This document shows positions 1 through 6,143 of a stretch of 12,322 nucleotides of DNA, piece by piece. The position numbers and the translations under genes were made by a program. The notes below the pieces were generated by a model. That model searched no databases and was not told the origin of the DNA. It saw only the letters and a program-made list of their open reading frames with translations. Every line of letters begins with the position of its first letter. Positions within the stretch are counted from its first letter, which is position 1. This DNA is from JANYJJ01 sp038241115 (GTDB lineage: Bacteria; Pseudomonadota; Gammaproteobacteria; Burkholderiales; Burkholderiaceae_C): the NCBI GenBank assembly GCA_038241115.1, contig JBBRGA010000102.1, positions 1-12,322 on the forward strand, read 5' to 3'.

Positions 1-389
1 CCGCCGACACCGATCTGAACGGCCGCATCGGCGTGCCCGTGCTCACGGCCCATGCCGTGGGCGACCCGGTGGCTTTCGTCGAACTGGAAAACGAGTTTTT
101 TTCAACGATGCAGCGCGCCGGAAACACGAAAAACCTGATGCAGGTTTTCACAACCGAAAGCGAGCACAGCTACTGGAGCGACCCGGAATATCCGGCCCTG
201 TTCGCCGCGCTACAGGCGTGGGTAGAAAGCGGGCCGAAGAACGCGACCAAGCCGTCAGCGCAGGCCATCAGCGACGCCTGCAAGCGCTTCGCCGTCACCT
301 ATTCAGGCGGCTGCCACTTCGACGTGAGTTACGAAGCTCCGCCGCTGAGCAACCGCGTCGCAGCGCGCGAGCGCGGCACATTGCCCTAA
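1..389 (+). CDS. Alpha/beta-hydrolase-like protein, C-terminal part (5' end outside window)
   Basis: The reading frame is open from the left edge (first full codon at position 3) and ends with TAA at 387-389, so about 129 C-terminal residues are visible. They look like the last third of an alpha/beta-hydrolase. A strand-like GVPVLTAHAVGDPVA leads to an Asp that could be the catalytic acid. About 30 residues later, TTESEHSYWSDPEY holds a His in the position of the catalytic histidine, followed by an amphipathic helix (ALFAALQAWVESG). The nucleophile elbow would lie upstream of the window. The tail after this helix, about 55 residues including SGGCHFDVSYE, is not typical of the fold and I do not recognise it. 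The gene converges with the DedA gene and their stop codons overlap by 4 bp. Substrate unknown. The GTG at 33 is internal, since the frame is open upstream of it. An esterase or peptidase of the same fold is equally possible. Confidence 0.6.
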   Translation, partial: ADTDLNGRIGVPVLTAHAVGDPVAFVELENEFFSTMQRAGNTKNLMQVFTTESEHSYWSDPEYPALFAALQAWVESGPKNATKPSAQAISDACKRFAVTYSGGCHFDVSYEAPPLSNRVAARERGTLP

Positions 390-1033
390 GCCTGCACCGC
401 CTTGCGGCGCGCTTTCCAGGCGCCGATGAGCACCAGCAAACCGGGAATCAGAATCGCGGCCCAAATGATTTTGTCGAGGTTGGCTTTGACCCACGGAATG
501 TTGCCGAACACATAGCCGGCGGTGACGATGCCGCCGACCCACAGCACGGCGCCGCTGACGTTGAAGAAGGTGAATTTGCTGCGCGTCATTTGCGCCACGC
601 CGGCCACGAAGGGCGCAAAGGTGCGCAGAAAAGGCGCAAAGCGCGCGACGATGATGGTCACGCCGCCGTATTTTTCGTAGAAGTCATGCGCCTGGTTGAA
701 GGCGTTTTTATTGAAGAACTTCGAGTTTTCCCACTGGAACACTTTGGGCCCGAAGTAGCGCCCTATGGTGTAGTTGCACTGGTCACCCAGAATGGCCGCG
801 GCAATCAGCAGGCCTATCGTCAACGGCAGGCTCATCAAGCCCACGGCGCACATGGCGCCGACCACAAACAGCAACGAGTCGCCGGGCAAAAACGGCATGA
901 CCACGACGCCGGTTTCTACAAAAATAATCAAGAACAACAGCGCATAAACCCAAGTGCCATAGGTGGTGACGAACTGCGCGAGGTGCACGTCAACATGCAG
1001 GATGAAGTCGATCAAGGCGGTGATGATTTCCAT
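386..1033 (-). CDS. DedA-family (SNARE-associated/VTT domain) inner-membrane protein
   Basis: This 215-residue protein has the length and pattern of the DedA family, inner-membrane proteins linked to undecaprenyl-phosphate or phospholipid flipping, proton-motive-force homeostasis and envelope stress resistance. Hydrophobic segments lie at about 30-62, 66-84, 155-178 and 188-205. The re-entrant signature FVETGVVVMPFLPGDSLLF holds Glu40 and Asp52. The second signature, VARFAPFLRTFAPFVAG, holds Arg131 and Arg137. These match, with an offset of one, the four residues (E39, D51, R130, R136) known to be essential in E. coli YqjA/YghB. The C-terminus is basic (KARRKAVQA). The ATG at 1033 has no clear Shine-Dalgarno; a GATAAT box lies 8 nt upstream of it, and a 15-bp inverted repeat lies just beyond. 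The gene is probably its own transcription unit, although the metal-efflux operon reads toward it on the same strand 145 bp upstream. The family call is firm; the transported lipid is not. Confidence 0.93.
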   Translation of the reverse strand: MEIITALIDFILHVDVHLAQFVTTYGTWVYALLFLIIFVETGVVVMPFLPGDSLLFVVGAMCAVGLMSLPLTIGLLIAAAILGDQCNYTIGRYFGPKVFQWENSKFFNKNAFNQAHDFYEKYGGVTIIVARFAPFLRTFAPFVAGVAQMTRSKFTFFNVSGAVLWVGGIVTAGYVFGNIPWVKANLDKIIWAAILIPGLLVLIGAWKARRKAVQA

Positions 1034-1041
1034 AGCGGCAG

Positions 1042-1047
1042 ATTATC
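1042..1047 (-). promoter_or_regulatory. Possible -10 box of the DedA gene
   Basis: On the minus strand GATAAT lies 8 nt before the ATG, five of six matches to TATAAT. No convincing -35 hexamer is seen 16-18 nt further upstream. If used, the transcript would start at or very near the ATG, fitting the absence of a ribosome-binding site. Confidence 0.3.
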
Positions 1048-1054
1048 GACGGCC

Positions 1055-1069
1055 ATTTCAGGCTGAAAT
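1055..1069. promoter_or_regulatory. 15-bp perfect inverted repeat upstream of the DedA gene
   Basis: ATTTCAG-G-CTGAAAT is a perfect palindrome with 7-bp arms and a 1-bp centre, 22 bp upstream of the DedA start. It falls where the spacer and -35 region of the putative promoter would be. The overlapping CTGAA-A-TTCAG adds a second nested dyad. It could be a repressor or activator operator; no known regulator is recognised. Confidence 0.35.
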
Positions 1070-1077
1070 TCAGCTGC

Positions 1078-1096
1078 GCACTGGCGGTGCACTGGC
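1078..1096. repeat. Two 8-bp direct repeats with 11-bp period
   Basis: GCACTGGC occurs at 1078-1085 and again at 1089-1096, one helical turn apart, beside the inverted repeat upstream of the DedA gene. A further 7-bp tandem (CTACTGA twice) lies at about 1127-1140. The rest of the 145-bp gap 1034-1178 shows no gene and no T-rich terminator after the efflux operon. Confidence 0.4.
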
Positions 1097-1178
1097 TGCG
1101 CCCAGGCCTGCCTTCTGCGCTGCAGGCTACTGACTACTGACCCTGCTGCGCGGGCATTGACCCGGCAAACGGCGCCCC

Positions 1179-1553
1179 TTACTTGACCGTGAAACGAACC
1201 GTGATGGCCTTGGCCGCGGGTGTCGTCAGCGCAGCCACCACCTTGGCGCCTTTGGCCAGCTTGATGCCCTTGGCTTCGAGCTTGCTGCCCGCCGCCACCA
1301 ATTCGGCCTCGGCCTTTTCAGTGCCGTTCAGCACCGTCAGCTTGCCTTTCATGCCGGTCGGTGCCATGGGCTTGCCGTGGTCTTCGACATAGATGGCAGC
1401 GCCGCCGTCTTGCGCCACGAGTTCGAACGACAGATCGCCGGCGTTGACCACCACGCCGCCGTGCCTGGCGGTGCCGGTGCCGTGCGCAAACGCCGCGTTG
1501 AACGACAGCGCCGAAAGGCTCAGCACCACCACAGTGGAAAGTTTTTTCATCAT
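1179..1553 (-). CDS. Small exported protein with His-bearing N-terminus, last gene of the metal-efflux cluster
   Basis: This 124-residue protein starts at the ATG at 1553, preceded by the purine-rich AGAAAGAAGA; the frame is open further up but without a better start. A clear signal peptide (MMKKL then a hydrophobic stretch, cleavage likely after AFA, residue 23) sends it to the periplasm. The mature N-terminus begins at once with His24 and contains His31 in RHGGVVV. A beta-rich domain follows, with FELVAQDGGAAIYVEDHGKP (His49) and an Ala/Lys-rich C-terminal half (AKGIKLAKGAKVVAAL). Proteins with an N-terminal HGG and an ELVA...IYVxDH motif occur beside CzcB/CusB-type systems, and some RND adaptors carry a similar N-terminal domain. 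A periplasmic metal-binding or delivery role is therefore inferred. It lies 78 nt after the pump stop, on the same strand. It may share its fold with the 238-aa protein upstream in the operon, which also has an FELVA segment. Function unproven. Confidence 0.8.
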   Translation of the reverse strand: MMKKLSTVVVLSLSALSFNAAFAHGTGTARHGGVVVNAGDLSFELVAQDGGAAIYVEDHGKPMAPTGMKGKLTVLNGTEKAEAELVAAGSKLEAKGIKLAKGAKVVAALTTPAAKAITVRFTVK

Positions 1554-1591
1554 TGCGTGTCTTCTTTCTGCAAAGGTGCGGCGCACTGAAA

Positions 1592-1612
1592 CAGGCGGCG
1601 CCGCCGTGCCTG
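1592..1612 (-). other. GC-rich dyad between the pump gene and the last gene
   Basis: The 78-nt gap holds the perfect 12-bp palindrome GGCGGCGCCGCC (1594-1605) and an alternative CAGGC/GCCTG stem (1592-1596 with 1608-1612). There is no following T run, so it is not a standard terminator. It could slow RNA decay or partly uncouple the last gene from the pump. Confidence 0.3.
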
Positions 1613-1631
1613 ATGGGTCTTCTGTGTCAAC

Positions 1632-4600
1632 TCAAAAGGCGTCCTCGGTCGCAGCCGCGCCCCGTTTTTCATCGGGCTGCGGCTGGGTCAGCCGCCGGGT
1701 GGCCTTCTCACCGAGCAGCCAGAACAGCACCGGCGTGAGCAGCGTGTCGAGCAGCGTCGAGCTCACCAAGCCGCCAAATATCACCACCGCCACCGGATGC
1801 AGGATTTCCTTGCCCGGCGCATCGGCCGCCAGCAACAGCGGTGTCAGCGCGAAAGCCGCCACCAACGCCGTCATCAGCACGGGCGTCAGCCGCTCCAGCG
1901 AGCCGCGCACGATCATGGCCTGGCTGAAGGTTTCGCCCTCGAACTTGCACAGGTTGATGTAGTGGCTGATTTTCAAAATACCGTTGCGCGTGGCGATGCC
2001 CGCCAGCGTAATGAAGCCCACCATGGATGCCACCGAAAGCTGCACGCCGGCCAGCCACATCGCCAGCACCGAACCGATCAGCGCCAGCGGGATGTTGGCC
2101 ATGATGATGCCGGCCAGCACCACCGACTGGTAGCGCGAGTACAGCACCAGAAACATCATCGTCAGCGACACCAGCGAGAGCCCGGCGATCAGGCGGGTCG
2201 CCTGCTCCTGCGCCTGGAACTGGCCTTCCAGGCTGATGAAGTTGCCGCTGGGCAGCGGCGAGTTGGCAATAACGCTGCGTATGTCCTGGATGACGCGCCC
2301 CATGTCACTGCCGTCGGTGTTGGCGTAGACGATGATGCGGCGCCGGCCGTTCTCGCGGCCGATCTGGTTGGGGCCGTCGGTCTCCTCCAGGCTTGCGATG
2401 CTCGACAGTGGAATGCGGCCGGCCGGCGTGTCAATCAGCGTGCGCGCCAGATCCTGCGGGCTGCGCTGGTTATCGGGCAGGCGCAGCACCACGTCGTAGC
2501 GGCGGGCACCGTCAACGATTTGCGCGCCGTGCGCGCCGTCTGTCAGGGCTTGCAACACGCGGATGGCCTCGCCCGGCGCCAGGCCCACCTGCGCGGCTTT
2601 GCGGTGGTCCAAGCGCACGGTGATCTGCGGGATCAGCACCTGCTTTTCAACGCTGAGGTCGACCAAACCCGGCACCGCAGCCAGTTTGCCGCGCATGCTT
2701 TCGGCCAAGCCACGCAGCGTGTCGGTGTCGTCGCCAAAAATCTTGACGGCAATTTGCGCACGCACCCCTGAGAGCAGGTGGTCGAGCCGGTGGCTGATGG
2801 GCTGGCCGATGGCGGTCTGTGCCGGCAGCGTGGACAGCCGCTCGCGGATGTCGGCCATGACGGTTTCGCGGTCGCGCTGCTTGCCCTCTGGGCCCCGTTT
2901 CAGGTCCACATCGATTTCGGTCGAGTGCACGCCTTCGGCGTGTTCATCAAGTTCGGCGCGGCCGGTGCGGCGGCCCACCTGCGTGACCTCGGGCACTTGT
3001 CGGATCAGGGTCTCGGCCACCGCGCCGATGCGGTTGGCCTCGGCCAGCGAGGTGCCCGGCTGCATCATGAAGCTCAGCACCAGCGAGCCTTCGTTGAAGG
3101 CCGGCAGGAAGGCGCGCGGGAAAAACGGCACCGTTGCCGCAGCGCCCGCCACGGCCAGCGCCGCCAGCGGGATCAGCAGCCTGGCGCGGCCAAAAGACCA
3201 GGTCAGCAACTTCGTATCAAAGCGCTTGAGCCACGTCACCAGCGGGCTGTCGCCATGGTCAAGGCGCTTCATGGTGGGCAGCAGGTAGGAGCACATCACC
3301 GGCGTCACTGTCATGGACACCAGCATCGAAGCGCTGATGGACACGATGTAGGCGATGCCCAGCGGCGTGAACAGCCGCCCCTCGATGCCCGGCAAGGCGA
3401 ACAGCGGCACGAACACCAGCACGACGATCACCGTGGCATACACGATCCCCGAGCGCACCTCGACGCTCGCGCTGCGCACCACCTCCAGCACCGACAGCGG
3501 GTTGCCGGCGGCGCGGTTTTGTTTCAAGCGCCGCAAGATGTTTTCGACGTCCACCACGGCGTCATCCACCAGCTCGCCGATGGCGATGGCCAGCCCGCCC
3601 AGCGTCATCACATTGATCGACTGGCCCAGCCACTGAAAGACGACCACCGTGACCGCCATCGACAACGGAATCGCCACCAGCGAGATCACCGTCGTTCGCA
3701 CCGACAGCAAAAAGGCAAACAGCACGATGGCCACCATGACGGCGCCGTCGCGCAGCGCCTCGGCCACGTTGCCGGTCGAGGCCTTGATGAAGTCGGCTTG
3801 GCGAAACAACACACGCGGCTCGGCCAGCACTGCAGGCAGGCCTTGCTTCAACTCGGCCAGCGCGGCCTCGATCTGCGCTGTGAGCTTGACGGTGTCGGCC
3901 GTGGGTTGCTTTTGCACGCTGACCACCACCGCGGGCAAGCCGTTATATCCCGCATCGCCGCGCTTCAAGCCAGCCGCAAACGACACGCTGGCCACTTGCT
4001 CGAGCAGCAGCGCACGGCCGTCTTTCCAGGCCACGGCGATGCCCGCGAGGTCTTCAACGCGGTTGCTGCGGCCCAGGTGCCGGATCAGGTATTCGCGGCT
4101 GTTGAGGTCGATGAAACCACCGCCCGCATTGCTGGCATAGCCCTTCAGGGCCGACTCGACCTGCGTCAGCGAAACGCCGAACTGCGCCATGCGCGCGGTG
4201 TCGGGCGACACGCGCAGAGTGCGCACTTCGCCGCCGATGGGGATGACCTGCGCCACGCCAGGAATCGAAAGCAGCCGCGGCCGAAGCACGAAATCAGCGT
4301 ACTCGCGCGCCTGCATCGGCAGCGATATCTGCCCTTCGGTCGCCGGGTTCGCCGCCAGCGGCAAGGCCACCAACGGCAAGGCCACCAGCATCACCTCGCC
4401 CATGATCGACGACACCGGGCCCATCACCGGCGTGATGCCGCTTGGCATTTGCTCGCGCACCAGGGCCAGCCTTTCGGCCACCAGTTGCCGATTGCGGTAA
4501 ATGTCAGTGCCCCAGTCGAACTCGGCATAAACCAGCGACAAGCCCACGCCAGACGTCGAGCGCACACGGGTCACACCCGGCATGCCGTTCAGCGCGGTTT

Positions 4601-4808
4601 CGATCGGGAAGGTAACGAGCTGCTCGACTTCTTCCGGAGCCATGCCGCCGGCTTCGGTCAGCACGGTGATCAGCGGTTTGTTGAGGTCAGGGAAAACGTC
4701 GACCGGCGTGCGCCACGCCGTCACCGCGCCATAAGCCATCAGCAGCACAGCGACGGCCATCACGAACAGGCGGTTGTGCAGGCTGGTACGAACAATCCAA
4801 TTGAACAT
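1632..4808 (-). CDS. CzcA/CusA-family heavy-metal efflux RND transporter
   Basis: This 1058-residue protein has full HME-RND length. It would be the proton-driven inner-membrane trimer of a tripartite metal exporter. An N-terminal TM helix (MFNWIVRTSLHNRLFVMAVAV) leads into the first periplasmic loop with the family sequence TPVDVFPDL. TM4 reads GGLAIAIGELVDDAVVDVEN (about 404-423). Against CzcA, the proton-relay residues D408 and E415 are kept as Asp415 and Glu422, but the DFG Asp402 is Ala409, as in CusA; Glu412, Asp416 and Asp420 add unusual acidic charge. The second porter loop contains ISHRLDHLLSGVRAQIAVKI (about 668-688), in the segment where CusA has a metal-binding Met. The C-terminal TM bundle ends with a short cytoplasmic tail. 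The start ATG has only a weak GAAAG 10 nt upstream and follows the repeat region after the adaptor gene. The metal is not assignable: the signature is not the Zn/Co/Cd CzcA type and differs from the Cu/Ag CusA type. Confidence 0.95.
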   Translation of the reverse strand: MFNWIVRTSLHNRLFVMAVAVLLMAYGAVTAWRTPVDVFPDLNKPLITVLTEAGGMAPEEVEQLVTFPIETALNGMPGVTRVRSTSGVGLSLVYAEFDWGTDIYRNRQLVAERLALVREQMPSGITPVMGPVSSIMGEVMLVALPLVALPLAANPATEGQISLPMQAREYADFVLRPRLLSIPGVAQVIPIGGEVRTLRVSPDTARMAQFGVSLTQVESALKGYASNAGGGFIDLNSREYLIRHLGRSNRVEDLAGIAVAWKDGRALLLEQVASVSFAAGLKRGDAGYNGLPAVVVSVQKQPTADTVKLTAQIEAALAELKQGLPAVLAEPRVLFRQADFIKASTGNVAEALRDGAVMVAIVLFAFLLSVRTTVISLVAIPLSMAVTVVVFQWLGQSINVMTLGGLAIAIGELVDDAVVDVENILRRLKQNRAAGNPLSVLEVVRSASVEVRSGIVYATVIVVLVFVPLFALPGIEGRLFTPLGIAYIVSISASMLVSMTVTPVMCSYLLPTMKRLDHGDSPLVTWLKRFDTKLLTWSFGRARLLIPLAALAVAGAAATVPFFPRAFLPAFNEGSLVLSFMMQPGTSLAEANRIGAVAETLIRQVPEVTQVGRRTGRAELDEHAEGVHSTEIDVDLKRGPEGKQRDRETVMADIRERLSTLPAQTAIGQPISHRLDHLLSGVRAQIAVKIFGDDTDTLRGLAESMRGKLAAVPGLVDLSVEKQVLIPQITVRLDHRKAAQVGLAPGEAIRVLQALTDGAHGAQIVDGARRYDVVLRLPDNQRSPQDLARTLIDTPAGRIPLSSIASLEETDGPNQIGRENGRRRIIVYANTDGSDMGRVIQDIRSVIANSPLPSGNFISLEGQFQAQEQATRLIAGLSLVSLTMMFLVLYSRYQSVVLAGIIMANIPLALIGSVLAMWLAGVQLSVASMVGFITLAGIATRNGILKISHYINLCKFEGETFSQAMIVRGSLERLTPVLMTALVAAFALTPLLLAADAPGKEILHPVAVVIFGGLVSSTLLDTLLTPVLFWLLGEKATRRLTQPQPDEKRGAAATEDAF

Positions 4809-4821
4809 GAGAGTGAGTCTT

Positions 4822-4980
4822 TCAGTCGGCGCCGGGCCGTTCCCAAGCCGAATGAGCGCCCCCTCGGGGGGCAGTGAACGCAGTGAGCGTGGGGGTCGTC
4901 CATCCGGCGAAGGGCCGTTCCCAAGCCGAATGAGCGCCCCCTCGGGGGGCAGTAAATGAAGTGAGCGTGGGGGTCGTCAT
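4822..4980 (-). CDS. Possible 52-aa repeat-encoded peptide between adaptor and pump
   Basis: An ATG lies 2 nt after the adaptor stop (TAGCCATG). Its frame stays open for 52 codons and stops with TGA 13 nt before the pump ATG. Because the repeat period is 78 bp (26 codons), the peptide is two near-identical 26-residue units. Each contains TPTLT.FTAPRGGAHSAWERP; one begins MTTPTLTS and the other WTTPTLTA. There is no Shine-Dalgarno, no signal peptide and no known domain. The simplest view is that this is an accidental frame in an intergenic repeat. Its tight fit between two coupled genes means ribosomes ending on the adaptor could re-initiate here and carry on toward the pump. Treat as a low-probability gene. 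Confidence 0.2.
   Translation of the reverse strand: MTTPTLTSFTAPRGGAHSAWERPFAGWTTPTLTAFTAPRGGAHSAWERPGAD
4827..4900. repeat. 74-bp intergenic repeat, copy 1
   Basis: This is the first of two tandem copies with a 78-bp period. It differs from copy 2 at about five positions (two near the start, three in the GCAGTGAACGCAG part). The core CGCCCCCTCGGGGGGC is a stem-loop on either strand. It has the look of the GC-rich interspersed repeats common between genes in Comamonadaceae genomes; that link is from memory and not searched. Confidence 0.85.
4905..4978. repeat. 74-bp intergenic repeat, copy 2
   Basis: This second copy ends directly against the adaptor stop region. The 67-bp core (4912-4978) differs from copy 1 (4834-4900) at three positions. 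Together the copies fill nearly all of the 174-nt gap between the adaptor and pump genes, within an otherwise tightly packed operon. Confidence 0.85.
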
Positions 4981-4982
4981 GG

Positions 4983-6143
4983 CTAACGAATCTGCGCAAT
5001 CAGCGCAGCGCCTTGGACCACCACGCGGTTGTCCGCGCTCAACCCCCGCGTCACCACCACCGTGCTGGCGTCCAGCGTGCGGACCTGCACCGGCTGCGGG
5101 ATGAAGCGTTCGGGACCGGATTTGATCCAGACGATGGGCTCGTTGGACGGATTGCGAACCACCGACTGCGCAGGCAGCACCACGCCCTTGAGGCGCTCCT
5201 TCAACTGCGCCGTCACCGTCACCGGTTGACCGATGGCCAGCGGCAAGGCCGACCCAGCCTTGATCGACGTCACCGCGAAGGTCAGCGGCAACACACCGTC
5301 GCGCAGCGAACGCGATGCGCCCACAAGACGCAGTGACGCCTCGGGCAGGCCCTGCAACGAAGCGCCGTCCACGCTGCTGGCCACCCTGGCATCGGCCGTG
5401 CTGGCCTCCACCAGCATGCGCGCCGGATCGATGACCTCGAACAACACATCGCGCGGCTCGACAACTTGGCCGGCGACCAGATCGGCCCGGGCAATCACGC
5501 CGCTGACGGGTGCGGTCAAGGCTTCGCGCGCCAGCAGGCTGCTGCCGATGCTGCGCTCGCGCTCGGCCAGGCTGGCGGCCTCGATTTGCGCTGCCTCGAT
5601 TTCCTTGCGCGGCACGGTGCCTTCCAGGCCGCTCAGCCGCTGCACGCGCTGCTCGGCCAGTTGCCGCTGAGAACGCAGCTCGGCCAGTTGCGCCTGCTGC
5701 GCGCCCAGCGCGTAGGGCTCGGCAGCGGGACGCACATAGGCCAACACGTCGCCACGTTTGACCGTCTGACCCGCCACCGGCAAGCCCCTCGGCCCGGGCT
5801 CGACGCGCCCGCCGCGCACCGACTGCACGCGCCCGCTGGCGTTCGGGTCCATGACCACTTTGCCCGGCATCTCGACCGTCAATGCGGCCTCAGATTCCGG
5901 TGCCAGCACGGTGCGAATGGCCATGCGCCGCTGCGCTGCCTTGGGCACGTTGACGCTGCCGTCTGGCAAACGCGCCAGCCCCGATGCGTTGCCCACCGCG
6001 CCGGGTGCGTCCAGATGCTCACCGTTCGGTCCGTGAGCGCCGGGGCCGGCAAATGCAGGAGCGAGCCAGATCAGGGTTGTGGCCAGCGCCGCCGCGTTAA
6101 GGGCGGTGCGCACGTTTTTCAAATTCAGCTGCAGGTGCGTCAT
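4983..6143 (-). CDS. Efflux RND periplasmic adaptor subunit (CzcB/CusB/HlyD family)
   Basis: This 386-residue membrane-fusion protein would bridge the RND pump and the outer-membrane factor. The ATG at 6143 is chosen because GGGGAGG lies 7 nt before it and it overlaps the preceding gene's TGA (TGATG). The frame is open 17 codons further up without such support. A signal peptide ends at AFA (residue 32). The mature N-terminus carries GPGAHGPNGEHLD (33-45), a His-containing segment repeated in the neighbouring 238-aa protein. Then come the first lipoyl half (GRVQSVRGGRVEPGPRG...GDVLAYV, about 104-137), a short coiled-coil hairpin (about 147-203), the second lipoyl half (LTAPVSGVIARADLVAGQVV, 209-228), a beta-barrel (about 285-315) and a membrane-proximal domain (VVLPAQSVVR to the end). 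The hairpin is short, as in CzcB/CusB-type adaptors. Family certain; metal specificity unknown. Confidence 0.93.
   Translation of the reverse strand: MTHLQLNLKNVRTALNAAALATTLIWLAPAFAGPGAHGPNGEHLDAPGAVGNASGLARLPDGSVNVPKAAQRRMAIRTVLAPESEAALTVEMPGKVVMDPNASGRVQSVRGGRVEPGPRGLPVAGQTVKRGDVLAYVRPAAEPYALGAQQAQLAELRSQRQLAEQRVQRLSGLEGTVPRKEIEAAQIEAASLAERERSIGSSLLAREALTAPVSGVIARADLVAGQVVEPRDVLFEVIDPARMLVEASTADARVASSVDGASLQGLPEASLRLVGASRSLRDGVLPLTFAVTSIKAGSALPLAIGQPVTVTAQLKERLKGVVLPAQSVVRNPSNEPIVWIKSGPERFIPQPVQVRTLDASTVVVTRGLSADNRVVVQGAALIAQIR
6009..6050 (-). repeat. Motif copy A, encoding AGPGAHGPNGEHLD in the adaptor
   Basis: These 42 nt match 6728-6769 at 37 of 42 positions, and the encoded 14 residues are identical. 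Both copies sit right after the signal-sequence region of their genes. Confidence 0.85.

Noticed and set aside
2778..4877. A 699-codon plus-strand open frame opposite the RND pump gene
   Set aside because: The product is a His/Arg/Gln/Asp-rich low-complexity string typical of the antisense of a GC-rich gene. The opposite strand encodes a full, motif-complete RND pump.
4827..4978. CRISPR-like array or insertion-sequence ends in the tandem repeat
   Set aside because: There are only two copies with a 4-bp gap, no unique spacers, no transposase, and no terminal inverted repeats flanked by a target duplication.
4760..4999. A 79-codon minus-strand frame through the tandem repeat and into the pump start
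   Set aside because: It begins inside the adaptor gene in another frame and overlaps the pump start. The repeat-derived sequence is better explained by the intergenic repeat, and the TAGCCATG frame is the only one that fits the gap.
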